64,000 bases of DNA, from assembly GCA_035582835.1 (NCBI GenBank), contig JAYKAV010003426.1, positions 13,798 through 77,797 on the forward strand. Direction: 5' to 3'. Positions within the stretch are counted from its first letter, which is position 1; each line of letters starts with the position of its first letter. This DNA is from Phoebastria nigripes (lineage: Eukaryota; Chordata; Aves; Procellariiformes; Diomedeidae). The notes beneath the pieces are model-generated. The model did not search any database. It was given only the letters and a program-made list of their open reading frames with translations, and was not told the origin of the DNA. This document shows positions 12,430-23,172 of this stretch, piece after piece. The position numbers and the translations under genes are program-made.

Positions 12430-13769
12430 ATCTAGTCAGGAAAAGCATTAGATAAATGTCCTAAATTCTTTTATGTAAACCTCAAGGAACTGCCATGTGA
12501 TAACATGCTTTTAACAATCCAGCCTTGGCNAGGGGATTGGATTAGATGTCCATACAACAAAATATTGTTATGTGGAAAACACCAATAATATATATTATTC
12601 TATGTTTTAATATAGCTACATTATATCTATATATATTAATATATATATTGCTCACAGGTTTTTGAATCCCAAGCTAGGGGACAACCTCAGTAAAACAGCT
12701 TGGAAACAAGACTTTTGATTTTAATTGAGAAAAGTTGGGAGTGTTGTCTTGTACAGGTATCCAGGCTGTGTTGAGGGGTAAGCTGAAATGAGTCAAGAGA
12801 GGCTCCGGGTTTTCTTACAAAATTATCACTTTTATAACTGTTCATAAAAAAGCTTAGTCCAATAAACAGGTATGTGAACACTCCCACCACAGAAAGCATT
12901 TGCATTTTACGTGACCCTCAAGTCAGAATCTTTGCTACCTGTGGGACAGGAGACAGGTCAGCGTTTCATGCCATCATTTGGCCTCAATATTGAGGCTGCT
13001 GTTAGACTGAAAAGTTCCTGACATTCCCTAGTGATATTTATTGTGGTATTGATGCTTACTAATGAAAAAAGGATATAAGGTCAATTTCTTTTATGCAGAC
13101 CAGAAAACAGTTACTAAGGATAACTACTTTTGATCATGTACTCCAGATTTTATAGCTATCTCCTAGCAGTCAATGATTCTGTATTCATGGCTCATAAAAA
13201 ATAACATCATCCTTAACATAGCTGGAGAGGTCAGGTGAACCGTATTTAAGAATGTTTCTCATGTATATCTTCAAGAATGTTAATCACTCAACACTGACTA
13301 AAATCAGAGAAGCTGCCCACTTTGGAAAAATAATATATCCTGAGAAACTTTAAATATGCATGCAGAATAGTTGCATGAAGATGAACCATTGTTAACTGGA
13401 GGTGAGACAAAACCACTGTCTGCACAGTTTTGACTTCTTGGCATGCCTGTCTTATACAAATCTCACGTGAATGTATTAATAAATCTTTCAGATTGTATGA
13501 CTCAGCACTCAAAAATTAGAAAAGGCCAATCAAATTATGCTTCCATTTAGGCATGTACTACCTGATCACGCATTACTTTTTTAGGTAAAATTTTGCTTTC
13601 ATACATAAGGAGGTCNCTTTTTATTTTCTTTCAGTGAGGTGACGAGAAGTCCACAGTCCTGGTGTGGGTTAGTGTTCTGTAAATGTTCTTCACCCTCAAC
13701 TTTTTACATGCTCCCCAGGACTGCTTTTCAACTGAGTGACACCATATAGCGTATTTCAGGATGGCCTCA
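12430..13769. other. AT-rich non-coding sequence, no gene seen
   Basis: No supported gene. It contains a TA-rich low-complexity block at about 12585-12650 and ordinary AT-rich sequence up to the GC-rich repeat that begins near 13761. Ns are at 12530 and 13616. Confidence 0.65.
12585..12650. repeat. TA-rich low-complexity block
   Basis: Alternating TA and AT runs, with short interruptions, over about 65 bases, including a self-complementary TA stretch near its 3' end. Confidence 0.85.
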
Positions 13770-14174
13770 TGTCAGGGCCCTGAGGGCACCAATAGGTCTG
13801 AATGGCCCTGACCAGCCCCACCTGGGATCCCCCACCCATGGACCCAGGAGCCCCATTTCAGCTCAGCCCAGGATCTCCAATACCTGCCTGAGCTATGCTG
13901 AAAGGGTCTCTAGCTCTCTCTCCAGCTCCTGGATGGACCCCTGGAACGTATGCTGTGGTCTTGTCTCCAGCCCTGCCTCCTGCTGCTCCTCACCGGGTTG
14001 CCTAGCCCTGGTTCATGGCTTACTGTTGATGGACCCTGTTGCCAGCACCTGGCTCTGCCTGCCATGCTCAGACCTTGTGGGATGGTGCCCCACTGCTGAG
14101 GGCGCAGTCTGCGCTGGGGTCACCCTCGGCTCCCCTTCCCTTGGCGAACAGCCAGGCCTCACTTCTCCCTGACA
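13770..14174. mobile_element. Unclassified GC-rich interspersed repeat, candidate solo LTR
   Basis: A sharply bounded GC-rich block of 405 bp within AT-rich DNA. It starts TGTCAGGG and ends CCCTGACA, a perfect 8-bp inverted terminal repeat of the TG...CA form used by LTRs. A TTCAGG hexamer directly follows it (14175-14180), and TTCAGG also occurs at 13755-13760, but nine bases (ATGGCCTCA) separate the upstream hexamer from the TGTCAGGG start. The duplication is therefore imperfect evidence. I see no AATAAA or clear TATA box, so strand is not assigned. A hAT-type DNA element was considered because of the CAGGG ends, but no 8-bp duplication flanks them. The open frames inside it have no known domains. 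Confidence 0.5.
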
Positions 14175-17100
14175 TTCAGGTATCTAAGAGTAGAGAGGAA
14201 AAGTATTGTATTTCAACAGTAAGAAGTACCAGTGTCATAAATATTGGCAGAAGTAAGGTCATGTTGGTAATTTCTGCCTTCACAGCTGACGAATTTTCCT
14301 TCTTAGCTTCTGACTCTGGATTCTTCCTGTGGCATTTATTGCCTTTAAAAATATCCCCAAAATAATACAGAAGATTTTCCTGTTTTAAATAATTAAAGGC
14401 TACAAAATGATTGCTACAAATTTGAATAAAAAAAAGTACATTCATTTTACAACTTAAAATTTTAAGACTTCTCCAAAGACACCTCTTCTTTGGCTTATAC
14501 AGTTTCTAGAAAAATATTTCCTGGGTTCACCTTTTTCCTTGGAAGGCATTACTTTTGAAATAACTAAGGGACCTAGTCCTACATATATCATGAAGGGTTT
14601 AGCAAAACCTTTCCTGAATACTTAGACATTCATTTTAGGCTTGTATTTCAGTGGTAGTTCCTTTATTCCTAGATCTAAGGGGGCTGGAAATCACTACTGG
14701 ATCATATGCAATAATAATCAAATCAGGGTAGAGGAACAGAAAACACACACAATTTTCTAAATAAAAGGGATAAAGCAGCCAGGAATCTTCCAAATGTACA
14801 CCTTTCTTCTAGTGTAAACTTGTGTTGCACTTTAGCAGCCCTCCTTACAAAGACCTCCTAAAGGAATAGTCTAGCCCTTTAAATTACACTAGCATTCACT
14901 CTACTGTAAAGCACACACACATTAAGTCATAAGCCTGCCTAATGTTTTTTTCCACCTACAATGAACTAGAAAGCAGCAGACTGGCTGACATTAGTTTTCA
15001 TGTTGCTCAACAGTTCTGACAAGCAGATGTGAAAATTCAAGTGTATCATGATTTACAAAGCCAGCCTGTGGCTTGCCCCGTCACAACTTGGCCTTAGCAG
15101 TGTGAACGGGATGCCTGCCTCCCTGCTGCATCCTTTTCCTGCATGTCCAATGTCTCTACACTCAGCTGTTTAAATGCAGTGCACAAAGAAGTTTCATCCC
15201 GCTACACCCTGCAGTACAAGATTCCCCTCCATCACCTATAGACTAAACTGAAGAGCCAGCAAAACATAATTTGAAAGTGGAATTAAAGGTTTGGATTTCC
15301 TCTTCTTAGAGATAAATGTTACCCACTATGGGTTTTATTTCCTTTCAAATTCAAGCTGAAATTCAGCTGCTGCAACTGTATTCATCCCTTTGCCATCTCA
15401 GCAAGTTTGTCCTGTGTAAATAGTGTGATCTTAATAAATAAATACCAAAGCACAGCTGGTGTTGGCAAGATACCACTTTTAGGTTGCTGCAGCCCTGCTA
15501 TCACCAGTGGGTGTTGCTAATTATTCTCAGAACTGGGAAATATAGGGGAAAGGAATGCAGAGGAGAGTCAACAGAGGTCAGAACAAAGATAAAAGAATGT
15601 TTGCCTCAGTCCACAGCAAGGACATCTGAGCACCATGAAGGCAGGCATTTCACCAAACTTGGTTCTTAATTGTTTCCTTATCAAAACAAGATTTAACAGC
15701 CACAGTAATAAGCTGTAGCTACATATTAGCTGCTTAAAATTCATACCATTTGTTTGAGAGGGAAAGCAATGGAAGTTGGAATACTTAAGCAACCTAAAAA
15801 AAAAATAAAAATTAAGCCTAAAAAAGTCTTGAATGAATGAGTCAGCTGGAAGATATACACTTTTCTTTTTCTCCTCTGCTTTGCTGGCAGTATGTTAATA
15901 ATCTACCCTCAGACATAAAAGTGGTAAATTTTGGTTAGCTGCCATGAAGAGGAAGCAGATAGTTTTCAAACATATATAAAGTCATGCAGCAAAGAAGCAG
16001 TGTGTGAGCTGACACCTTTCTAGCTAAAAAATAATCTTTATATCATTTTTTTAATAGATGGCCACTGAAGAGAGTGATCACTACGCTTTGTGTAGATTGT
16101 TCTTGTTTCTTTTCAGACTGTTGCTGCCTGTCAATACTGATATTGTTTTGGCTTGCAGGTGTGCTACTGCCTAATTGAGCTGAGTGACAAGTAGCTGAGC
16201 CAGTGTACAGCCCAAGTTTCCTCGTCTACTTTTGAACAAAAATTTTTCTCAAAATTAGTGAGTAAAATTACTCCAGTATTAAAATTATTGAGTGTATTAA
16301 GCAGACATGATCTTAGTTGTGTGACTGAAGTTTTAGAAAGGGTAAATTAAAATTGGATATCTGATGGCAGTCTCAGAACGCAACTTGCATATCAGAGTAA
16401 CTTCAGCTCCAGCAGAGGGAAAACCACAACACACTTTCTGGTTATTTACTTTTCTTACCANTCAAAATGCATTTGAGACCATATAAGATGCTGAACTCGG
16501 AGTTTCAATGATTTGAATTAACTTTCCTAGCCATTCAGAGTCTACTAACTTACAGATGTTCGGAACAGAAATTCTAGAGACCATCAAGGAAAATATGGGA
16601 TAATGAGAATGCTAGAAGGAACAAATGTTAACTGAGGAGACAGGAAGAGCTTGGACCACTATATTTACATGCAGGCTAGTAGGCTGGGAATAGGAGAAGG
16701 TAGAGTAGTCAAGACAGAAGTACCTCTGAACTTTGATTGCAGCAGAAGGGAAAAGCTGAAGGAGGAACATGGAGGAAGCATTAAAAATATGAGAGTATAT
16801 ATGTTAGTCATCTAAACCTCCCTCACTTAACTTTGAGATTATTATGTTACATTTAATACAGATCACCTTAATTTGAGCAGTTGAGAGAAACTAAGAGACT
16901 AAGAAGTCTTGTGAGCTTTGTATATGTATGTATGGAAAAGCTATAGGGAGCTTGGTCCATTATAAAAGAAAATTCATAAAACAGGGNTTTTTTTTTTCCC
17001 CTTTTTAAAGGACTTAGTTTAATGTGTATATCATGTAGAATACTATTGTAAAACATGATATAGAAGTGTGACTTCAGGTACTACTTAATTCCCTTGCTAG

Positions 17101-18324
17101 CAGGCACAGAGCTCCTGGTTTGAATACTCTTGTGACTGTTATAAATAAAAAGTTTTGACTAACTGCCTCTCCACCACTGAGACATGGGAGATTCCCTTAG
17201 GCTATTAATGTGTTTGGAATAGTTAATTAGTGAATGCTACTCAAAAATGAATCCCAAATCAGTGTTATTTCCTGTTTTCCCACTATCGTTTTTTTTTTTT
17301 AAATGGTGTCTGAAGTGATAGGGCTGCAGTTTCAGATCTCATTTGGTAATTGAACATTTTTATTTACTGGTAGGCTGTCGCTTCAAATGAGAACACAAAC
17401 TGGCTAGGGAGTTACCTAGCCAACATAATGTGCATAGCAGAAAACAATAAAAATAGTTTAAAATAGGCCCAATGAGGAAAGGCTTCATTATGATACCAGA
17501 AGAGCTATTAGTCAGAGGGGACAGTTCTCATGAGACAAGGAGAAAGCTCAGGCATCTGAATTTTTTTCTCAGCTTTAGGTGTGGATGAGAGCTTAAAAAA
17601 CCTTTCACTTACAGCATGTTTAGTAGGGTTTTCTGAAAGCGTGTGTGTAAACAGTGTTCTGAAGTTTGCTATATTCAGAGTGGGATTTCAAAGGATATTT
17701 TAAATGTTTCATGTTCTCTTTAAAGACACTTTTGTGTCACTGAGATACTATGTTATGTCTTTGTTTTAGATTTGTGGTGCTTTGCCCTTTGCAGCTACAA
17801 ACCTTGAGCATAGCTGGTTCTAAGCCAGGGTCTCAGCTGTGGAGGCAGTGAGTTATGCTTTGGTAAATCAAGTTTCTGAGGATGACCATGAAGCCGTAGC
17901 TTTCTAGAACTGCTCACTTATTCCTTATAAGATATCGAGAGAGATAAGTCAGTAAACAGATTACAGGGGAAGTTAGAGAGAAAAGGAAGAGTTGATCTTT
18001 AACACACAAGAAGATAGAGTTGCCTGATGATTGCAACAGAAAACAAGAAGAGAAACACTTTGAAATATAAGTCTGGTTCAACTACTGTGACAGAAAGAAA
18101 GTCATTTAACTTTCCATTGTATGTTACTTTTCTCCAGTACTGAACTTGGAAATGGCACTTAAGAAACAGATCTTGGACTGACAATTGTCTGAAATAACTT
18201 TCTTGGCATGCAGTGGTAGCCAAAAATAAATATAAAAGAAAACTCAGCAGAGCTTAGCATCATCAGGAAGGCTACTGGGAGCAGGACAGAGAGAGACAGT
18301 TTGCCACACAAGACTGATGTGCTT
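14175..18324. other. AT-rich non-coding sequence, no gene seen
   Basis: No supported gene. Open frames are short and unremarkable. A moderately GC-richer patch at about 15060-15240 is of unknown origin. A MIR-like phrase (AAGTCATTTAACTTTCC) near 18100 is too short to annotate. Ns are at 16461 and 16987. Confidence 0.6.
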
Positions 18325-18760
18325 ACATCTTGAGCATGGTGGACCATTCTGGTCTCTGCATCTCAAGAAGGACACAGTGGAGAAGGCAAAGGGACAATNA
18401 AAATGATGGAGGTGATGGAACAGCTGGCTTATGAGAGGAGAATAAAATGTCAGGGACTCTCCAGCAAGGTGTGAGCAAAGTGGCATGAAAGAGGAAAGAA
18501 GAATCTTGGTACAAGAGTCTGCAGTAATAAAACTAGGTGGCACTTCAAGAAAATTGTAGGAGTTTAATTTAAAACAGATAAAAAAGCATACTTCTGCTTG
18601 CTGGTAGTGAGCTTCTGGAATCTTTTGCCATAGGAGGTTGTGGTTGCAGATGATATAGACACCTGCAAAAAGGAAGTAGATAAATTATTGGACAGCAGGT
18701 CCATGAAAATATACTGAAAAGAAGAGGCAGGGATGTACCCTCCAGAATCCTTACTGCAAC
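18325..18760 (+). mobile_element. Ancient CR1 LINE fragment, 3' region
   Basis: Successive phrases follow the 3' part of old CR1 subfamilies in order: ATTCTGGTCTCTGCATCTCA, AAGAAGGACACAGTGGAGA, AATGATGGAGGTGATGGAAC, then GAGCTTCTGGAATCTTTTGC, AAGTAGATAAATTATTGGAC and AGCAGGTCCATGAA. In CR1 this is the end of the reverse-transcriptase ORF and the start of the 3' untranslated region. The copy is heavily diverged, with stops and indels, and does not code. The terminal octamer repeat typical of CR1 is not visible. The open frames on the opposite strand are shadows. The family assignment rests on remembered consensus; the exact subfamily is unknown. One N is at 18399. Confidence 0.75.
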
Positions 18761-19067
18761 AATTACGGATGATGGGGCAGTAGGTACGGAAAGTACAGCA
18801 GAAAGTGGCCAGGCTTGCATGCTTTCCTTAAATAGCTTCTCTTACAGTCACAATCTTTATCGGATTCAACTTAGACAACAGTCCAACAAAATCTTCAAGC
18901 CCTCTCAAGGAAGGGATGGGGGAAGGTTACAGAGAAAAGAAGAGGGAGGAATCAGGAATACATGTGGCAAGAAATGTAAAAGGGGAGGGAGTGTAAGATT
19001 CAAAGGATCAAAAATGGAAAAAAATAGGGAAGTGTGAGTGGAGGGACACCAACAANCAATTTCACTG
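18761..19067. other. Purine-rich non-coding sequence between CR1 and LTR
   Basis: No gene. The second half is markedly A/G-rich on the plus strand (roughly 18900-19040). CACTG at 19063-19067 is the left target-site duplication of the LTR that follows. Confidence 0.6.
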
Positions 19068-19269
19068 TGTCCTGGTTTTGGCTGGGATAGGGTTAATTTT
19101 CTTCCTAGTGCTGTGTTTTGGATTTAGTATAAGAAGAATGTTGATAACACACTGATGTTTTTAGTTGTTGCTAAGTAGTCTACTAGTCAAGGACTTTTCA
19201 GCTTCCCATGCTCTGCCAGGTCCACAAGCAGCTGGGAGGGAGCATAGCCAGGACAGCTAGCCCAACTGG

Positions 19270-19315
19270 CCAATGGGGTATTCCATACCATGTGATGTCA
19301 TGCTCAGCATATAAA
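19270..19315 (+). promoter_or_regulatory. LTR promoter: CCAAT box, CRE-like site, TATA box
   Basis: CCAAT at 19270-19274, TGATGTCA at 19293-19300, a nine-base spacer TGCTCAGCA, then TATAAA at 19310-19315. Spacer and order match the LTR at 52717-53306 exactly. The CRE has lost its CpG. Confidence 0.65.
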
Positions 19316-19412
19316 CAGGAGGCGTGGTGCAGGAAGTAGCGATCACTGTTTGTGAATCAGTCGGCGGGTGGTGAGCAATTGCATTGTGCCTCGCTCATTT
19401 TGTATATTCTAA

Positions 19413-19413
<1 letters not shown>

Positions 19414-19458
<45 letters not shown>
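19414..19458. repeat. (ATT)15 microsatellite inside LTR
   Basis: Fifteen perfect ATT units within the middle part of the LTR, just after TTTGTATATTCTAAC. The LTR at 38178-38747 has a TTG run followed by ATT-type triplets at the equivalent place, so the array seems to have grown from a triplet-prone seed in the family. Confidence 0.95.
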
Positions 19459-19459
<1 letters not shown>

Positions 19460-20397
19460 CCTTCCTTTTCTGTTCTATGAAACTGTCTTTATCTCAATCC
19501 ACGAATTTTACTTTTTTTTTTGAGTCTCCCCCATCCCACTGTGGGGGGGAGCAAGCGAGCGGCTGTGTGGTGTTTGGCTGCCTGCAGGGTTAAACCACAA
19601 CACACTGTTTCCTGAAAGCATCCAAGGAGCCTGCAGACGTTGCCTAGCAGAGTTCTGCCCAGAGATGCAAGAAAACAAGGGAATGGAAACAGACACCATG
19701 GCCACTGACATCCTCTCTGTCAGGCCTCCACTGCCTGGTGCAGGGAACAGCCAGCCTAACCAAGGCCAGCAGGCTGATGAGAAGGTCACACTACTTGCAG
19801 GGCCCTTGCATAGGGAAGGAGTTAATAAGAAGGGAATGACGGCGTAACCTTTCAAGGCATATTTAAGAACTGGGGTTGGGAAAGAAAGTGCTCTAGCTCT
19901 CCAGCAGGTGAACTGCAGATGGGAAGGGGACAAAAAAAGAAGGTGCAGGGGAAGAGCAGAAAGACTGGGAACGAGGAGGGAGAATAAGCACAAGAAAGAN
20001 GAGGCATATAATTTTTTTTTTTTAATTAATTTTGTTTGAAATCACTGAGTTGGAGAAGGGGAAAAGAAATGTGAAGCAGGGAAGAGTAAAGCAGTGTGGT
20101 TGGATGTGTGGAATACTGCTCTACCTCCTCCTGCTTCCTTTCAGAAAGCCGGTCTGTGAAAGGGCTGTAGTGTATTCAGGGCAGCAGGATCCAGCTTTCT
20201 AGAGAAAAAGCTGATGATGGCGCACCATAAAAAGCTACAGCCCACAGCCTTTGGCTCCAGCTGCATGAGGAACATCTGGATGCACTAGATGGTGGTGGTG
20301 TTCACAGTGGTGGCAATGGTGTGTGGATGTTTTGCAGGGGGACAAGCAGGAATGTAACCAGTGACAGTTCTGGTGCCACAGGCAGGTGTTGTCCATT

Positions 20398-20423
20398 GTG
20401 GTGACTACCACCATGGTCACCAC
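20398..20423. repeat. Inverted repeat, 8-bp arms
   Basis: GTGGTGAC (20398-20405) and GTCACCAC (20416-20423) flank a 10-base loop. It lies in a local GGTGGT/ACCACC-rich patch. Confidence 0.75.
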
Positions 20424-20581
20424 CCAAACGATGCGGTCTGTGGCGGTCTGATGTAAAATGAATATTATACCTGTCTACCTCAGCCTCACTGTAAAGTGAT
20501 CTAGAGTCAATGAGCAAACAGGTAGTTTCATAAGTTCAAAGGCACTTTTGTCTAAGGAACGGAAAAAGTAAAATCTTTTGA

Positions 20582-20596
20582 TTTTTTTTTTTTTTT
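20582..20596. repeat. poly(T) tract
   Basis: Fifteen consecutive T residues. No element body is recognised beside it. Confidence 0.9.
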
Positions 20597-23108
20597 AAGC
20601 AAGGAGTTGCAGGTGATGAAATAGTAATTATCATACTTGACAGAAATTCCAATCTGAACTTAACAGAAGGGTTTTCTTTTTAGGATTCAGTCCTTACTGA
20701 TGTTCTGAAGCTACTGCACTGCACTCAACCTAAGCAGAATACTCCCGAAACAATCAGTATTGAAGAACATATCAGCTTCTTTAATATACATTTTTACAGA
20801 TTTCTATGACACCTATCCAGTGTCATAGCTGGTTCTTTACTCTTGTCTTGGATTTTTTATGAGGTCATGACACAATGATGACGAAGGTCCTCCTAATATT
20901 ATTTCCTTCTCTGACAGCAGTGTGGAGTTATCTGTGCAAGTCTTGGCTTCTCACCTTTCTTTTCTGCTTCATTTTCCAGAAACTGGGAGATCAACTTTAA
21001 AAAAACAGCCCTTGTTATGTAGATGTGAGGTGGGGTAGGCTTTTAGATACTTCTGGATGCAGAGGAAGATGAGGTTATTTTTTCAGGAGTTTGTATTTTA
21101 AGAAACGGTTTGTGGGATAAATGGTTTAAATGTGGTTTAAAATTATACTATGCACATATAATATTGTCCTAGCTTGATATTATAGCTTAAAAAATATATA
21201 AATGTGTCTGAATTACAAGGATTTCCTGTTTTTAAGGGACTATTTTGATGACCTAGATAATTACTTGGGAGCCTGAAATGCGTCCTGATTTCAATATAAT
21301 TATCCATCTACTCCTTCNATGCTTTTCCTTTGTACACAATAGCTATGGGGCTCAGCTGCTTCAGACTGTCTGCCACTGAGTTTAATTAAAATCCTCACTA
21401 GCACAATGTGCATCAAGATATTCAAAACTGTGGAGCATCCTGGCTTGTGCAAATTCCCCTGGATGAGCTCAGGGGCTGGCAGTCTCCATTCCCAAAGCTC
21501 CTTTAAAATATGTGTATGTTCAGGGGAGAGGATAAGAAAAAAGTATTAGCGTCCAGGAAGAGAAGATTTCAGTGGTTAGAGACAGAAAAGAATCTGGTAA
21601 GTTTTCACTGTGTTGCGTAACTGTTCCTCTCTTCACAATTCGTCTTGCTTTCTTTTAAGGAAGTAACTATGTCAGTGCCTTGTCTAAAATCTGACACTCC
21701 TGAGAGGTGCCGTCAACTCTTCAGCTTTCCCAAAAGTTCTGAGGAAGGTGATGAATAAAATGATGGATATGATATCTAGCAGTCCTTAGACTTCTTTCAC
21801 TGTAGCCAGTTTTAAATGCAGAAATTGTGCAGTCTATGGGTTTCGCTTCATCAAGTCTTGCTTCTTTCCTTGCTATTGTTCAGAGTCCATTGACATGGGC
21901 CATTGCTGGCAAAGGCAGCAATGCATTCCTGAATGTCTCCACTCTTTCATCAAGAAGTCTTAAGATATCAGAGTGGACAATTTCCTCCTGTTGGGCATTG
22001 CAAAATTCTGTACGTGTACAACTGCCAATATTATAGACAGGGATGCTGGTGATAAAGACAGATGTGGATAGGGCCTATAATTTAGCCAGTGGCAAACTAA
22101 CAAAAACCAATTGGATTTTCTGAGTACAAAGAGAGAGAGAAAACCTTTGGAAAACATTAAATCCTAATGAAATTAGATTTAAAGAGAAATCATGGAAATA
22201 AAATCACTTAGGTAGAGTAGTTGAACAGATAAATGGAAATGAATAGTGTGGAACACAATTTCTTAAACTACCCTGTAGGTTACAAAACATTTACTTAGAA
22301 TGTAAGGTGATTTAACTTAATCTGACATTACAGTTTCAGAAAGGAATAAGTATAGAATTGGGTTAAAGTGTATGAGAACACAGCTAGTCTATGTAGTTTT
22401 ACAACAATTTAATTAATTTAGAGCAAGATATATGATTGTATGTGTTGGCCAGTGGTCTAAATGTAGATGTGGTTCACAGTATAACTCTATGTGGTAAGGG
22501 AATAAGCTTGGCTAATATCTATGAAAAACAGTTTCGTTCAAGTTCTCAGCAGCAGTGGTAAATGCAACAGAAGTTTGCTTTTCTTTATAAATGATTACAG
22601 GCAGAAAGAAAGAAAGGTGTGGTAATAAATGAATTGAAGCTGTAATGGATACTGACAGTTTGGAATAAAAGCTAGAAAGGTGGCTATGTGCAGTAACTAA
22701 GCTATGATTTCACATTCTGTAGATTTTATGCCAGTGCTTGTGTGACTTCTGATATCTGTAAAATCTATCCTTACTATATCTTTTTTTTTCTTCACTGAAG
22801 TTAATCTAGCTATTTTCTTTATGCTGATTGACTGACATTAGCTATTAAGACAAAAATGAAGCTGCTGGGTGAAAGAAGAGAGAACTAGAAATTCTTCAGG
22901 AAAGATATGGAACAGTTTCCAGTACTGATCTTTCTAGTTAGAAGCGTACACATGCCCNGAGGGCCACAGGAATGGGGTGGAGATTGCCACAGTGAGGCAT
23001 AGCTCATAGTTGAGGGGAGAAGACAAACTTTGTTTTGGGTTACTTTGCTTTTTCTACTGTTCTGAAAAAATGGAAAAAAAGCAGTGAAATATTTATGTTT
23101 TATCATTT

Positions 23109-23172
23109 ATATACATACATACACACACATATATACACACATTATATGTATACTATAATATATATAATATAT
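23109..23172. repeat. Compound TA / CATA / CA microsatellite
   Basis: Alternating purine-pyrimidine repeat made of TA, CATA and CA units over about 64 bases. Confidence 0.9.

Larger units (their letters stand above)
19068..19602 (+). mobile_element. Solo LTR, avian ERV family, type B (copy 2)
   Basis: A complete 535-bp LTR beginning TGTCCTGGTTTTGGCTGGG and ending GGTTAAACCACAACA. A perfect 5-bp target-site duplication, CACTG, lies at 19063-19067 and 19603-19607. It has a CCAAT box (19270-19274), a decayed CRE (TGATGTCA, 19293-19300) and TATAAA (19310-19315). The poly(A) signal position reads ATGAAA (19477-19482) and is probably damaged. Between TATA box and poly(A) position it carries a middle segment unlike the type A LTRs but partly shared with copy 3 (GGTGGTGAGCAATTGCATTG). 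Inside that segment is a 45-bp pure (ATT)15 tract. No internal retroviral sequence adjoins, so it is a solo LTR. Confidence 0.93.

Noticed and set aside
19508..19993. 161-codon minus-strand open frame, the longest in the window
   Set aside because: Its C-terminal part is translated from LTR copy 2 antisense. The remainder is a low-information leucine/serine-rich sequence without a known domain.
20235..20423. Histidine/cysteine-rich minus-strand peptide suggestive of metal binding
   Set aside because: The histidines come from a GGTGGT/ACCACC-rich patch. There is no regular zinc-finger spacing and the frame is short.
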